DNA of 64,000 nucleotides, from NCBI RefSeq assembly GCF_000383955.1, contig NZ_KB913013.1:5687744-5751743 (forward strand). Direction: 5' to 3'. The position numbers and the translations under genes are program-made. Positions 41,836-53,400 of this stretch are shown piece after piece. Under the pieces are notes generated by a model. That model saw nothing but the letters and a program-made list of their open reading frames with translations. It was not told the origin of the DNA and did no database searches. The stretch is from Rudanella lutea DSM 19387. GTDB lineage: Bacteria; Bacteroidota; Bacteroidia; Cytophagales; Spirosomataceae. Position 1 is the stretch's first letter. The number at the start of each line of letters is the position of its first letter.

Positions 41836-44800
41836 TTACACAGTAACGACATACGGCATCTCGGCCAGATACACCAACCGGCCGGTCACCTGCCCATAGC
41901 CCATTTGACGGTACAAATCGACGAAGTAACGCAGGCCATTCGTATCCCGTTCGGGTAAGCCGGGCACGCTCACGTACTGCACCAGCACCAGATGGCCGGG
42001 CGCTAGGTGCACCACCCGATGCGGGGCTCCGTGCAGTTGTCTGGCACTCAGTACGCTCCGGTCGGTATCGATGCGTAAGCGGGGGTTAAATACATCCAGC
42101 AACTCGGGATGCATCACAATCTGAATCAGTTGTTGCCGCAGATCGTCGGTTTCGGCCCGGCGCACCAGCCCTTCGCTCACCAGCTGCCGAATTGTTTTCT
42201 CAACACAGCCCGGTCCTTTGATCAGGCTCAGGGCGGCCACAATCTTGCGGTCGCGGTCGCGGGTGCGCTCAAACGTGCGCACGTCGAACACCCGGTCGGC
42301 CTGTCGCCGGAGTTGCAGTTCCTGCTGACGGTGTCCGCTCATCACTTCGTTCAGAACGATCTCGTCGGTGTACGCGGCTTTTTTGGGGTGCTCAAAAGCC
42401 TGATCGCAGTGCGACACCACGTATTCACTTTGTTCATCCTGCCAGCCGCAGCCGCAGGTAAGGGCGTGGGGGCCGTTGAGGTACTCGTACAGCCAGTAGC
42501 TCACCGTGTTTTGCGCCCGGGCGTCGGTCCACTTCAACTGTTGCCCAATCACATAAAGCCGGTCGGTGGGGCGGGTAAAAGCTACGTAGAGCAGGTTCAT
42601 GTTTTCCAGAAACGACCGGGTCATTTCTTCTTCATATTGCGCGCGCAGGCCAACGGGTAGTTTGTCGAGTTTCTGGCTGATGCGAACCGGCGCGTGCCGG
42701 AGCCGGACGGGTGCACCCTGCTCCGGGGCGTGGGTGAAAAACGCCGAATCGACGGGGCTGAGATCGAGCCATAAATCGCCCCGGCCCGATACGTCCCAGT
42801 TGGCAAAGGGAATAATCACCACCGGGTATTCGAGCCCTTTCGACTTGTGAATGGTCTGGATGCTCACGGCATTGGTGTTGGCGGCTTCACCCACCGAAAC
42901 TTTTTTCTGGGCCGACTGCCAGTAGAGCAGGAAATCGGCCAGGTGGCCGCTCTGCTTATGGCTGAAGGTCAGAATTTCATCGAGAAACCGGAACAGAAAC
43001 GGCGCATCGCCCGCCCGGTCGAAAAGGCCAAACTGAAAAATAAGCTTTTCGGCCAGTTCGTAAGCGTTGAGTTGCCGCAGGGCGTGCGGTTCCAGCTCGT
43101 GCCCGAAGGATTGCAGATACCCAAAAATCGCGTCGGGGTCTTCTGATTCGGCCACGTCGCGAAGGGTAGCCGTGAGGGCTGCGTCGGGCAGGAGTCCCCG
43201 CACCACCCGGCTGTAGAGATACAGCATCTCGTACCGAATCAGGGGCTGATCGGGGCGGCTGAGCACCTGCATAAGCGTTACGACCAACCGGATTGAGTCG
43301 GCGTACTGCAACGATAGCGAGTCGGCCGAAACGAGCGGAATACCGAGGCTATTCAGTTCGTTGGCGAGGGCTTTGGCCTGATCTTTTTTGCGGCACAAAA
43401 TGGCGATGTCGCGGTACTGATACCCGTCGTCGAGAGCCTTTCGGAGGTGTGCAACCGTGCGGGCGAGCATCACGCCGGTCAGGTCGGTTGCTTCTTCGCC
43501 CTCGGTAGGGCCGGCCTGGGGTTTTTGCACAAAATCGATCTGCACATGCCCCAACGGCCGGGCCTTGGGCGAGGGTTGCTGCTGAAACTGCCGGGCGGAA
43601 TCAAACACCTCGGCAATTTTTCCGTGCGTCAGCTCAAACCGGCGGGCCGTGAAATCGAAAAACTCATTGTTGAACCGGACAATGGGTTCGGCACTGCGCC
43701 AGTTCGTGTCCAGAATGGCGTCGTTCAGATGCTGTTCGAGAGCCTGAATCCGCTCGGCCGTAAATGAATCGGGTCCGTCGGTCATGCGGGCATGGGCTAC
43801 CTGCAACGCGCCGAGATCCCGTCGGTGCAGGGCCACAATCTGATCCATGTCGCCCCCCCGAAACCGGTAAATGGCCTGTTTACCATCGCCCACAGCCAGG
43901 TTGAAATGACCTGCCCCGAGGGCGTTGTCGAGCAGGGGCAGGAGGTTGGCAAACTGGAGCCGGGAGGTGTCCTGAAACTCGTCGATCAGGATGTGGTTGA
44001 ATTTGTTACCGAGTCGTTCGTACAGAAACGGCACTGGCTCATGGGCCACCACGTCCAGAATCCGCTTGTTGAACTCCGAGATATGCACGCGGCCATCTTT
44101 GCGAAGCAGTTCATCAAACTCTACCCGGATCTGTTTGAGCAAAGCCAGTTTCTGGAGGTGCGGTTGCAGGCATTCGAAGAGTACTACCTGCTCCATGCGT
44201 TCTTCTCGGATAGCCTGAATCCGGTGGAAACAATCACAAAGCTGATCGGCAATAGCGTCGATCGTATCCTGTATAGGTTTGGGGGCTTTTTTGCCGTACC
44301 ATACTCCCTCGTCGACCGCTTTGGTGTGGTACGAATTGATTTTTCGGCGGGCATCGCCCCCGGCAATTGCTTTGAAGTAAGCCCCAATGCCTTTGGAGGT
44401 CTGCGCAAAGTCGACCTCGCTCAGGTTGTTTTGCTCAATGCAGTGCCAGGCCTGTTGCCCCACAGCAACAATGTCGGCTTCGGTCTGGGCAATGTAGTCG
44501 CGCATGCGTTGGCGGATGTTGCGGATCGCCGTGGGCGATAGCTCCTGCACACCCCGCACGGCATCGTAATGCTGGTCGGAGGTGAGGTGCTTACCAAACG
44601 TTTGCAACGCTACCGGTACGTTGCCCCAGCTTTCGCCTTCGGCGGCTGTTTCGCGGTAGTATTGGCTCAGAACTTCGGTGATTTCTTCCATCTGCTCAGC
44701 CCCGGCCTTTTCGATCAGGTTATCAACCGCCAGTTCGAGTACTTCTTCGGTATCCATCTCTACCTCAAACGAGTAGGGTAGGCCCAACTCGTCGGTAAAC

Positions 44801-45195
44801 GCCATGATGACCCGCTGCGTAAAGCTGTCGATGGTCGTCACCGAGAAGTCAGAGTAGCCGTGCAGAATAGCCCGGAATACCTCGCGAGCTTTGGCCGACA
44901 CCTCGTCTCGGGCAAGGAGGTGGGCGTCGGTACCTATTGTATGGCCCGACAGCTCCTCGGTCAGGATGTCCAGCATGGAGCTATTTCGGACGGATTCGTC
45001 GTCGCTGCACATGTATTGCAACTGCTTCAGAATCCGGTCTTTCATCTCGTTGGCTGCGGCATTCGTGAACGTCACGGCCAGAATATGCCGGTAATACCCC
45101 GACGGTGCGCCCGGTTTCAGGGCGAGCTTGAGGTACTCCTTGGTAAGGGTGTATGTCTTGCCCGAACCGGCCGATGAACTGTAGATCGTAAACAT
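41836..45195 (-). CDS. UvrD/RecB-type helicase (AddA-like), nuclease domain degenerate
   Basis: 1119 residues. Superfamily 1 motifs in order: I SSAGSGKTYTLTKE (Lys13), Ia LAVTFTNAAANEMKDRI, II ILIDEFQDTSRLQ, III LAVGDGKQAIYRFRGGD, IV DTNWRSAEPIVRFN, V SIQTIHKSKGLEYPVVIIPF, VI NLLYVAFTRPTDRLYVIG. The last 200 residues follow the RecB/AddA nuclease layout (helix ending FVDLYRQMGYGQVTGRLVYLAEMPYVVTV). The expected acidic/Lys active-site line (PDR, then DYK) reads PHRVVHLAPGHLVLVQYVS, so cleavage activity is probably lost. A PD-(D/E)xK partner such as AddB is not in the window. It probably works in double-strand break processing. Confidence 0.9.
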   Translation of the reverse strand: MFTIYSSSAGSGKTYTLTKEYLKLALKPGAPSGYYRHILAVTFTNAAANEMKDRILKQLQYMCSDDESVRNSSMLDILTEELSGHTIGTDAHLLARDEVSAKAREVFRAILHGYSDFSVTTIDSFTQRVIMAFTDELGLPYSFEVEMDTEEVLELAVDNLIEKAGAEQMEEITEVLSQYYRETAAEGESWGNVPVALQTFGKHLTSDQHYDAVRGVQELSPTAIRNIRQRMRDYIAQTEADIVAVGQQAWHCIEQNNLSEVDFAQTSKGIGAYFKAIAGGDARRKINSYHTKAVDEGVWYGKKAPKPIQDTIDAIADQLCDCFHRIQAIREERMEQVVLFECLQPHLQKLALLKQIRVEFDELLRKDGRVHISEFNKRILDVVAHEPVPFLYERLGNKFNHILIDEFQDTSRLQFANLLPLLDNALGAGHFNLAVGDGKQAIYRFRGGDMDQIVALHRRDLGALQVAHARMTDGPDSFTAERIQALEQHLNDAILDTNWRSAEPIVRFNNEFFDFTARRFELTHGKIAEVFDSARQFQQQPSPKARPLGHVQIDFVQKPQAGPTEGEEATDLTGVMLARTVAHLRKALDDGYQYRDIAILCRKKDQAKALANELNSLGIPLVSADSLSLQYADSIRLVVTLMQVLSRPDQPLIRYEMLYLYSRVVRGLLPDAALTATLRDVAESEDPDAIFGYLQSFGHELEPHALRQLNAYELAEKLIFQFGLFDRAGDAPFLFRFLDEILTFSHKQSGHLADFLLYWQSAQKKVSVGEAANTNAVSIQTIHKSKGLEYPVVIIPFANWDVSGRGDLWLDLSPVDSAFFTHAPEQGAPVRLRHAPVRISQKLDKLPVGLRAQYEEEMTRSFLENMNLLYVAFTRPTDRLYVIGQQLKWTDARAQNTVSYWLYEYLNGPHALTCGCGWQDEQSEYVVSHCDQAFEHPKKAAYTDEIVLNEVMSGHRQQELQLRRQADRVFDVRTFERTRDRDRKIVAALSLIKGPGCVEKTIRQLVSEGLVRRAETDDLRQQLIQIVMHPELLDVFNPRLRIDTDRSVLSARQLHGAPHRVVHLAPGHLVLVQYVSVPGLPERDTNGLRYFVDLYRQMGYGQVTGRLVYLAEMPYVVTV

Positions 45196-45204
45196 GGTGG
45201 GAGG

Positions 45205-45282
45205 GGATTAATGCGTAATGATGAATGGCCTGACGTGCAACTATTTTTTGTATCAATTACGCATTACGCATTACGCATTACG
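45205..45282. repeat. Short tandem repeat ATTACGC in an intergenic repeat element
   Basis: ATTACGC is repeated in tandem about four times at roughly 45255-45282. A partial inverse (TAATGCGTAATGATG) lies near 45210, so the element can fold. It lies between the helicase and MFS genes, both on the minus strand. Confidence 0.6.
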
Positions 45283-46521
45283 TTAACTCAGTCTGACGCT
45301 AAATAAATCCTTCGATTTTACGTACACATACGCCACAACAACCAGCGTGACTACCCCGCCCAGCATAACGGAGGGGGCTGCTCCGAGCAGACGGGCGGCA
45401 ACGCCGGACTCAAACGCCCCGATTTCGTTTGACGAGCTAACGAAAATACCGTTGACGGCGGCTACCCGTCCCCGCATGTGGTCGGGCGGGAAAATCTGGA
45501 GAATCGTCTGCCGGATAATCACGCTTACACTGTCGAACGCGCCGGTGAGCGCCAGCATAGCCAGCGACAGGTAGAAATCTGTCGATAGGGCGAAAATGAT
45601 GGTAGCCAGCCCGAAACCCACTACGGCCAGCAGCATGTTACGCCAGGCATTTTGAGTAGGTGGGTACCGCGCCATAATCAGCATGGTACTGACGGCCCCC
45701 ACGGCCGGGGCGGCCCGCAGAAAGCCCAGACCCTGCGCTCCAACCTTCAGAATGTCTTCGGCAAAAACGGGTAAAATGGCGACTACCCCTCCGAACAGCA
45801 CCGAAAATAAGTCGAGCGAAATGGCATAGAACACGATTTTGGTCTGGAACACAAACCGAAATCCTTCTTTGAGGCTGTCCCAGAAGCCGAGCGGAGTTTC
45901 GTCGTGGTTGACAACTACCGGCCGTTTGCGAATCATCGACAGGAGCAGGAAGCAAACGCCAAACAGGCCAATAATCACGAGCAGGGCGTTGTCGAGTCCA
46001 AGCCAGTTGTACAGAAACCCGGCCGCGCCCGGCCCGGCTATGGCCCCCGCCTGCCAGAACGAACTGCTCCAGGTAGACGAGTTAGGGTATAGCTCACGCG
46101 GCACCAGAAACGGCTTAAGCGACGAGCTGGCGGGTGAGTAAAACCCCTTGGCCGTCCCGATCAGAACCAGCACACCGTAGATCAGGGCGAGCCGCTCCCG
46201 TAGTGAGAGTTGGGCTTCGAGAGCGGGCTGAAAGGCCAGATACAGCACCACTGAACCCAGCATGATGACGAACAGACTGATTTGCAGAATACGCTTCTTG
46301 TCGTATCGGTCGGCGAGGTGGCCGCCAAACAAGGCCAGCATGATAAAAGGAATGGCCTCGGCCAACCCAACCAGCCCCAGAGCGAGCGGGTCGTGCGTCA
46401 GTTTGTATAGTTCGTAGCCCAGAATCACCTCCTGCATGAGCAGGGTGGCCGTGATCAGAAAACTATTGGAGACGAAAAAACGAAAATCAGGAATGCGAAG
46501 CGACGCGTACGGATCAGTCAT
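45283..46521 (-). CDS. MFS transporter, EntS-like exporter
   Basis: 412 residues from the ATG at 46521; the frame runs to 46809 but would overlap the divergent trpF-like gene, and that portion is not transporter-like. Twelve predicted helices. The first-half MFS signature GGHLADRYDKKRILQIS lies after helix 2, and the second half has DHMRGRVAAVNGIFVSSSNEIGAFESG, typical of the EntS/enterobactin-exporter and macrolide-efflux-like group. Inner membrane, proton-driven export; substrate not predictable. It ends LFSVRLS. Confidence 0.9.
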   Translation of the reverse strand: MTDPYASLRIPDFRFFVSNSFLITATLLMQEVILGYELYKLTHDPLALGLVGLAEAIPFIMLALFGGHLADRYDKKRILQISLFVIMLGSVVLYLAFQPALEAQLSLRERLALIYGVLVLIGTAKGFYSPASSSLKPFLVPRELYPNSSTWSSSFWQAGAIAGPGAAGFLYNWLGLDNALLVIIGLFGVCFLLLSMIRKRPVVVNHDETPLGFWDSLKEGFRFVFQTKIVFYAISLDLFSVLFGGVVAILPVFAEDILKVGAQGLGFLRAAPAVGAVSTMLIMARYPPTQNAWRNMLLAVVGFGLATIIFALSTDFYLSLAMLALTGAFDSVSVIIRQTILQIFPPDHMRGRVAAVNGIFVSSSNEIGAFESGVAARLLGAAPSVMLGGVVTLVVVAYVYVKSKDLFSVRLS

Positions 46522-46636
46522 GAAATAAGACGTGGGCTGGTAGAGGCCGGACACAGGTCGTGCCGGGCTCCGGCCGTCGGGACTACGAAGATAACGGCTT
46601 TTTAGCCTATTTTGGCCCCCAAAAAGCGTTTCATCC

Positions 46637-47287
46637 ATGAGAATCCGCGTAAAAGTTTGCTGTATCAGCAGTCTGGAAGAGGTCCAGATGGCTATTCGGG
46701 CCGGGGCCGATGCCCTCGGTTTGGTCGGTCCTATGCCCAGTGGGCCGGGCGTGGTGGCCGACGATCTGGCGGCTGCCATAGTCCGTAGCGTGCCGCCCCC
46801 TATTGCCACGTTTATGCTGACGAGCGAAACTACAGCTGACGGAATTGTCGCCCATCAGCAACGGGTAGGGGCCAACACCATTCAGTTGGTCGATGCCGTA
46901 CCGGCCGGGACGTATGCCCAGATCCGGGCGGCTTTGCCCGCCGTGAAAATTGTGCAGGTGATTCATGTAGTTGATGAGCGAAGCCTGATTGAGGCCCAAC
47001 AAGCCGTAACCGATGGGGCCGATGCGCTGTTGCTCGATTCGGGTAACCCAACCCTGGCGATAAAAGAATTGGGCGGTACCGGCCGGGTGCATGACTGGCA
47101 GATTAGCCGTCAGATTGTGGATACCTCGCCGGTGCCGGTATTTCTGGCCGGTGGGCTACGGCCCGACAATGTCCGCGAGGCCATCCGGGCGGTAGGGCCG
47201 TTTGGGCTGGACATTTGCAGCGGTGTGCGTACCAACGGGCACCTCGACGCCGACAAGCTTCGGGCGTTTTTAGAAGCCGTTCGGTAG
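46637..47287 (+). CDS. Phosphoribosylanthranilate isomerase (TrpF)-like protein, stand-alone
   Basis: 216 residues, TIM barrel. TrpF carries out an Amadori rearrangement in tryptophan synthesis. The catalytic Cys (VKVCCI, normally KICG, so Gly is replaced by Cys) and the Asp in LLLDSGN are kept, as are GGTGRVHDW, FLAGGLRPDNV and GLDICSGVRT. The usual SpR phosphate loop after the second strand is replaced by VGPMPSGPGVV, so substrate binding may differ. No other trp gene is nearby; the gene diverges from the MFS exporter. It may be a genuine TrpF or a paralogue with another phosphosugar substrate. Confidence 0.78.
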   Translation: MRIRVKVCCISSLEEVQMAIRAGADALGLVGPMPSGPGVVADDLAAAIVRSVPPPIATFMLTSETTADGIVAHQQRVGANTIQLVDAVPAGTYAQIRAALPAVKIVQVIHVVDERSLIEAQQAVTDGADALLLDSGNPTLAIKELGGTGRVHDWQISRQIVDTSPVPVFLAGGLRPDNVREAIRAVGPFGLDICSGVRTNGHLDADKLRAFLEAVR

Positions 47288-47322
47288 GCTGCTTTGGTGG
47301 GTTCCAACACACCTAAAAACAG

Positions 47323-47358
47323 AACAGCAACCGTTTGGGGCGGTTGCTGTTTCTGTTT
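47323..47358 (+). terminator. Terminator after the trpF-like gene
   Basis: AACAGCAACCG (47323-47333) pairs perfectly with CGGTTGCTGTT (47341-47351), followed by TCTGTTT. Confidence 0.8.
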
Positions 47359-47400
47359 GGGTTGAGCCGCCCGAGGTGGCACAAGGGACCGGGCTCAAAT

Positions 47401-47451
47401 GTCGGCGGGTGGTTAAGCAGGGTTATTTCTCTTGCTACCTGGCCCGCCGAC
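47401..47451 (-). terminator. Hairpin after the giant surface-protein gene
   Basis: GTCGGCGGG (47401-47409) pairs with CCCGCCGAC (47443-47451), 33-nt loop, 14 bases past the stop at 47465. No T-run, so only a candidate terminator. Confidence 0.4.
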
Positions 47452-47464
47452 GTACTCCTGAGGC

Positions 47465-50400
47465 TTACTTCTGAATTTTGGATACCGTAATCGGTACGCA
47501 CTTGTTGGTTGGGCAGGCGCAGTTTGCCGATAAGCCGACCGTTACATCGCGGAAACAACCCGTCTGCGTATCCGTCACCCGAACGGTGTAATTGCCCTCG
47601 GTCAAATTGCTGGCAATAAATCCGTTAGCCGGGATAGCCGCAGCCTGAGCGGGCTGGGCCGTGGCGGCATCGAAGCTGGTTGTGGGCGAATACTGGTACT
47701 GGTAACGGCCGGTTGTGGGCAGGCCCGTAATCTGCAACTGACCGTCGGCCTGTGGTGTAGCACCAACGCAGGTTGGCTTCTGCGTCACGAGTGTAAACAG
47801 GGGTACTTCCGTTTCCTGAATCACAATCTGACAGCACGATTGGCTGGTGCAGTTGCCCAGCGCCCCACCGTCGGCAACAACGCCGTAGGTTCCGGGGAGG
47901 GTTGCCGTAAACGAGTTGAGCGAACCATCGGCAACCAGCGTTGAGGTGGTTGCACCGGGTGCCGTGAGGTACCACTGGTAGCGGCTATATCCCGAGGGCA
48001 CCGTCAGCCGGATGGCGAAAGGCTGTCCTTTGCAAACCAAATACGGTACCGTAGTGCATACCTTGGTTTCAATGACGGTGTCGGAGGTGGGCAGTGTCGC
48101 CGTGTTGATGGTAATTCCTTCGGTAACCAGGCTCACGCTAAACACCAGTGTCGCAGTTGTTCCAGCGGGTAGCGTAGCCACGCTCCACGTACCACCCGTT
48201 GGATTCTGGGTGAAGTTACCTGCCGACGCTGTAGCTGAACCCGGAACGAATGCGATGCTGGCACTAAAGGTGTCGGTTACCACCAGATTGGTAGCCGAAA
48301 CGGGGCTAGTGTTGGTCAGTGTCAGCGTGTATGAAACCACATCACCCAGTCGGACTTCGAGGGCACTCACCCGTTTCTCAAGAGTTACCGAGGGCGCTGC
48401 CGAGCAAGAAGCGGGTGCCGCAAACGTGGCGCTGGCCGAGCCGCATGCCGTACCTGCAAACAGGGCTGTTGCCGTGCCCGTAGTACCATTGGCCGGTAGA
48501 CCGTCAACAGTCATCTGTACCGTATTTTCTCCTGATGCCGTGAGGCTAAAGACTTGCGACTGACCACCCAGCGTCAGTGTGACAGATTGGGGCTGAAGCA
48601 AATTGTTTGCCGTCAACGTCGCCGTGGCGGAGAAGGTGTTCGTTGCCGACTGGCAGGTTCCCGCCGTCACGACCAAGCTCACCGAGCAGGGGGGGATCGT
48701 ATTAAGTACGATCGAAGCGGTCGTGAAGCAAGCGGGACCCGTCGTACAGGTGGCCGAGTAGGTCTGCGACGGTTGTGTCGGGGTCACCACGATGCTGGTT
48801 CCCGTTGATCCGTTGCTCCAGGTAATTGTACCCGCACAACCGGCGGCCGTCAGCGTCACATTTGAGCCAACCGTAACCAGTGTTGAGCTGGCGCTCAGGT
48901 TGAGTACCGGTTGGGGCAATACAGTTACCGTACCTACCGCGAAGGTGCTCGAGGTGGCCGTGGTGCAAGTGGCCGTGTAGCTTGTAGTTTGGGTCAGAGC
49001 GGGCGTCACCAGGGTAGTGCCCGATGTGCCGTTGCTCCAGGTTACTGTACCGGTGCAACCCGAAGCCGTCAGCGTGGCCGAGTTACCGTAACATACCGTC
49101 GCCGAAGTGACATCGATGGTGGCGGCTACTGTGCAGCTGACCGGTGCTGTGTACGTCGCCGAAGCCGTGCCGCAACCGGGCAGGCTCACCGTTACGGTGT
49201 GCGAGCCCGTGCCTGAAGTGAGGCCCGTTAGCGAGTAAGCCACCGACGTTGCACCGGCCGGTACGCTTACGGTTGTGCTGACGGCTCCGTCAGTGATAGT
49301 GGCGGTGCCCGCCGTAGCACTCGTCAGGCTGATCGTACCCGAAACCGTGTATCGGTTCGTTGCCGGGTCGCAGGTTCCGGGCGTGGCGGTGGTCGTAAGG
49401 GCGCAGGGGATTTCTACCGTCAGGCTAACCGTTGCCGTAGCCTCGCAGCCTGCCCCATTACTCACCAGCACGGTATAGGTATAAAGACCCGTTGTGGCCG
49501 GAGCCGCTACTGTGCGACTCGAAATCGTAGTAGCGGTAGGACTGCTGATGCCCGGACCACTCCAGGTATAGGTGGTTGTTCCAGAAGTTGTGCCTGTCGC
49601 TGTAGCATTGAGCGTGACGGTAGCACCGGGCGCTACATTGGCTGGCAATGCTGTCGCTGCCACGTTCGTTGGCGTAACGCAACATTCCAGTTTGGCAATC
49701 GTGAATGTAAAGTCGTTGTAACAAACCTCTTCGCCGTTAAACACCCGAACGGTATAGGTCACGTCGGTAGAGGAGCCGTTGATGTTACCCACAACAACGC
49801 CATTTGTCAGGCTGCTGATGGCTACTGCCGTGGAATAGGACCCCGTGAAGGTAGTACCAATTGAATAGCCAACTTTGTCGCCGATGGTTCCTCCGCCGAT
49901 GCTGATACTGCCGAGGCCCCCCGCACAGGTGGGTTGCACGACACTGGCAGCATAATCGGGCTTGATACACTTGTAGAAGCCAAAGTCAACCGAGTAGTTG
50001 GTGTAGCCACCGTCCAGCGGTTCGGCAACGGCACTGAGCGTAATGGGCTTGCTGATAATGCCACAGTCAACAACGGCACTTCCGTTATCGTCGTTTTCAA
50101 CGTTATTGTCCGGGTCGGGAGCAGGGTCGTTGCCCGTGCTGCTGACATAATCGAGCAGTACACCTTTGAAATTCACGTCGGGAATCTGTACGATGTAATT
50201 ACCTGCCGGCAACCGGTCAAACGTGTAGACACCGTCGATACCCGCCACCGTACCCGTGATGGTTGTCGTCACCTGCTCGTCGGCCTGTGGCTTGTTATCG
50301 TTGTTCCGGTCGTTGTACAGGTTTACAGTTACCCCGTTCAGGCCAACCTCATCCTTATCAACCAGACCATTGTTATTAGTGTCACTCCAGACATAGTTAC

Positions 50401-53400
50401 CCAGTTTGTAGGGACCCGTTTGAATAATCAGACCGGCATCCCAGGTCAAATTAATCTCACCCGGAGCAAGGGTAAAGGTGGCCGTTCTGCCCGTTGCCGG
50501 GTCCACGTCGGAGTCGGTTTCGTCGCTTGTCGAACCACCTTGCGAGCCACTACCCGGTGTGTAGGTTTTGTCGGGAGTCGGCTTGAACTGCACATAATAC
50601 GAACCAGCTTCCAGCTGATCGAACAGGTAATACCCCGGCCGACCGTACACGTCGTTGGTTGTCACCGTACTGGCTGAGAATACCCCGGTTGAGGTGTACA
50701 GGCAAACGATCACGCCGTTGATGCCGTTGGCTGAGGACTCGTCCTGGATATTGTTCTGATTCTCGTCGAACCACACATAGTTGCCAACCGCAGCTTTGGC
50801 CGGGAAGATCCCCTGATCCCAGGTCAGATCGTTTTCGGTAGCGCTCAGGCTGGTGATGGGGGCAATCGTTACCCGACTACCGTTGCAGATACCCGCAATG
50901 CCGTCCGAATCTTTATCGTCGCTTGTCGCATTGGCGGGCGATGTCTCGTAGCCCGGCGGCAGGAAGAACACCGCGTAGTAATTGCCGGGGGCAAGGCCGG
51001 GGAACAGGTACAAACCGCCGTTGGCCGTTGAGGTGAAGGCAATAAGCGGATCGGTTTTGGGGTCGTTAACGTTGTCGCCGTTGTCTTTGTGCAGTTCAAC
51101 CCGCACCCCGTCGATACCCGTTTCTCCCGCATCCTGAATACCGTTTTTGTTCGCATCGAGCCAAACAAAGTTACCGTAGCTGCTGTTCACATCGGCCTTT
51201 ACTTTGATACCTACCTTAAACGGCTCCGAGGGCAGGAACGGGTCATTGTTGTCCTGCCGTTTTGCCTTGAAACCAAAGGAGTTCCAGGCAATTTCGTTGT
51301 TAGTGGGAGCTGTCACCGGCGCGCGCATATCCCAGCTCAGTTCGATCTGATCGCCGGGTTGCAGCACTTTCGTGCCAAAGTCCAGCTTCAGCGACTGAAT
51401 CGTGGTGGGGTCGGCGGGGGTACAGCCTGCGGGGCCTGCGGCTACGTAATCCGTCCGGCAGGGGTTGGTGGCGGTGCTGTAATAAACCGTAACCCCCGCG
51501 GGCGTTTGAATCGGCGTGACCAGGTTGGGCCGCCACTCGGTCAGACGGGCCGTTGGGTCAATCACGCCCTGGTCGCCTACCCAGGGCAGAATGTCCAGGA
51601 TTTCGACGCTGGTAGAGGCTACGTTACCTGTGTTGGTTACGATCAGCTTGTAGTTGGCGATACCACCCGGCACGGTCTGTCCAAAGTCAGGGTAGCGTGA
51701 ATATTCGGTATCACACTGACCTTTAACCCATTTTACAGAGGATAATTGAGCTGCAGTGGTAACACCAATATGTGTCGATGAATAGCAAAGAGATTCAGAC
51801 GTGGTCTGGGTATTTGAATTCAAATCGTACAAGTCATTGGTCTGAAACTGGTTGAGCGAGAAATATTGCTCAACCCTACAAACTTTAGGAGAAGTACCGG
51901 TAAAGAATGCTGTGTTTTTCAGGCCATTAATCTGTAAGTAGGGATTGTAAAGCCGATCATTGGATGAATAATCCGATACAAGGCCTGCCGGGGCAAGGGG
52001 GTTTACCTTTACCCCAATATTAAAACCATAGGTAGTCCCCGCAGGCATGGGCGTATTCCAGGTTAGCCGAATTAACGTACGGCCGGTGCCATTGAAATTG
52101 GGAATTGCCTCTGTAGTACTGGCAGGGGGCGTGGGCGACTGGTATAGGATCTGGCCCGTGAAATCAAGTCCGATAGGCAACAAATCCATAATGACCGCAT
52201 TTTCCAGCGGCTGTCCTCCTCCAGAGTTGGTAGCACTGATATAGGCCCAAAATGGCGAAGTTGCGGTGTTAACTGGGGTGTAGAATACGCTCGAAGGTAC
52301 GCTTGGCGATTGGACAAATACTTTATAAATACTAAGTGTGCTGAAGGGGTCAAGCTGAGTAATAGTAATAGTATGGCAGGCCTGTGTGGCTGGGTCAGTT
52401 ACCAAACCTGCATTACCAGCGGTGGCCGTATAGCAATTGACGATACTGGTTCCCGAAACACCAGGCGACGACGTTCCTGACAGACGCATGTATCGGTTAT
52501 AGGCACCCGGAGGCAACTGATTAAGCAACATTTTATAGGCTGTAATCTTATCACCTGCCGCAACTGTATAAGGGAAAGTTGTTAGGGCAGTGTACGTTGG
52601 ATTGTTTGCCGTCTTGACATAATGAGTAGCAACCTCTCCGCCCACAAGCCCCACAAATTCACCGGGAGCAAATCGGGTAATTGTAAGCCCTTCCGGGATA
52701 ATATCCTCAATAACAATATCGGTGAGCGTTGTATTTCCCGTATTGCTGATGTTAAGATCAAAGTAAAGGTCTTCGCCAGGCTTCGCACTACTCGTTCCGG
52801 TTTTGGTGTAGGATAACTTGGAAAGCGAAGCAACAAGCGGATCTGTAACGTCTAGTTTGGCGGTACATACCCTTGTAGCTGTAGTTGTGTAGGTGGCACC
52901 ATCCGTAAAATTTCTGACATCACCATTCACCAGCGTTATGGGGGTTGAGGTGCCAACCGGTTGGTAGGTAACCGTAACACTGTTTGTTACATTGGTACCA
53001 GCCGTGAAGGCTGTACTTGGGTACTTTACGTTGATTTTTATATCAACAACGGGTTGAAATTGGGACTTGACTTCCATGACCGAAGCCGGAAATGTGCAGG
53101 TAATTCGTGCATTGGCATTATCGACTACACAGACCCCTGTTGGAATTGTCGGAACTGGTAATCCGTCAACAGGAATTACGTTCACCGACTCAATAACAGT
53201 ACCTGCAGGTAATTGGTCAACAACGGTTACCGGGCCGGGGCTGAGTAACCCCACACCCGTTAGCTGATACCCATTTTGGGAGGCTCCCGATAGCCTGATT
53301 GTATAGGTTGTAGTATTATCAATTCCCAGACCAACACCGTTGGATTTAGAAGGACAAAACTTGTCATAAGCATGAATGGTCGTGTTTACGGTTTGAGTTG

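Noticed and set aside
43792..44541. 249-codon plus-strand open frame inside the helicase gene
   Set aside because: Antisense shadow; the helicase reading frame contains all superfamily 1 motifs.
45255..45282. Possible CRISPR-like array from ATTACGC repeats
   Set aside because: The unit is only 7 bp with no spacers, so it is a simple tandem repeat.
46522..46809. 96-codon N-terminal extension of the MFS transporter
   Set aside because: It would overlap the divergent trpF-like gene and has a Ser/Ala/Pro-rich composition unlike a transporter start.
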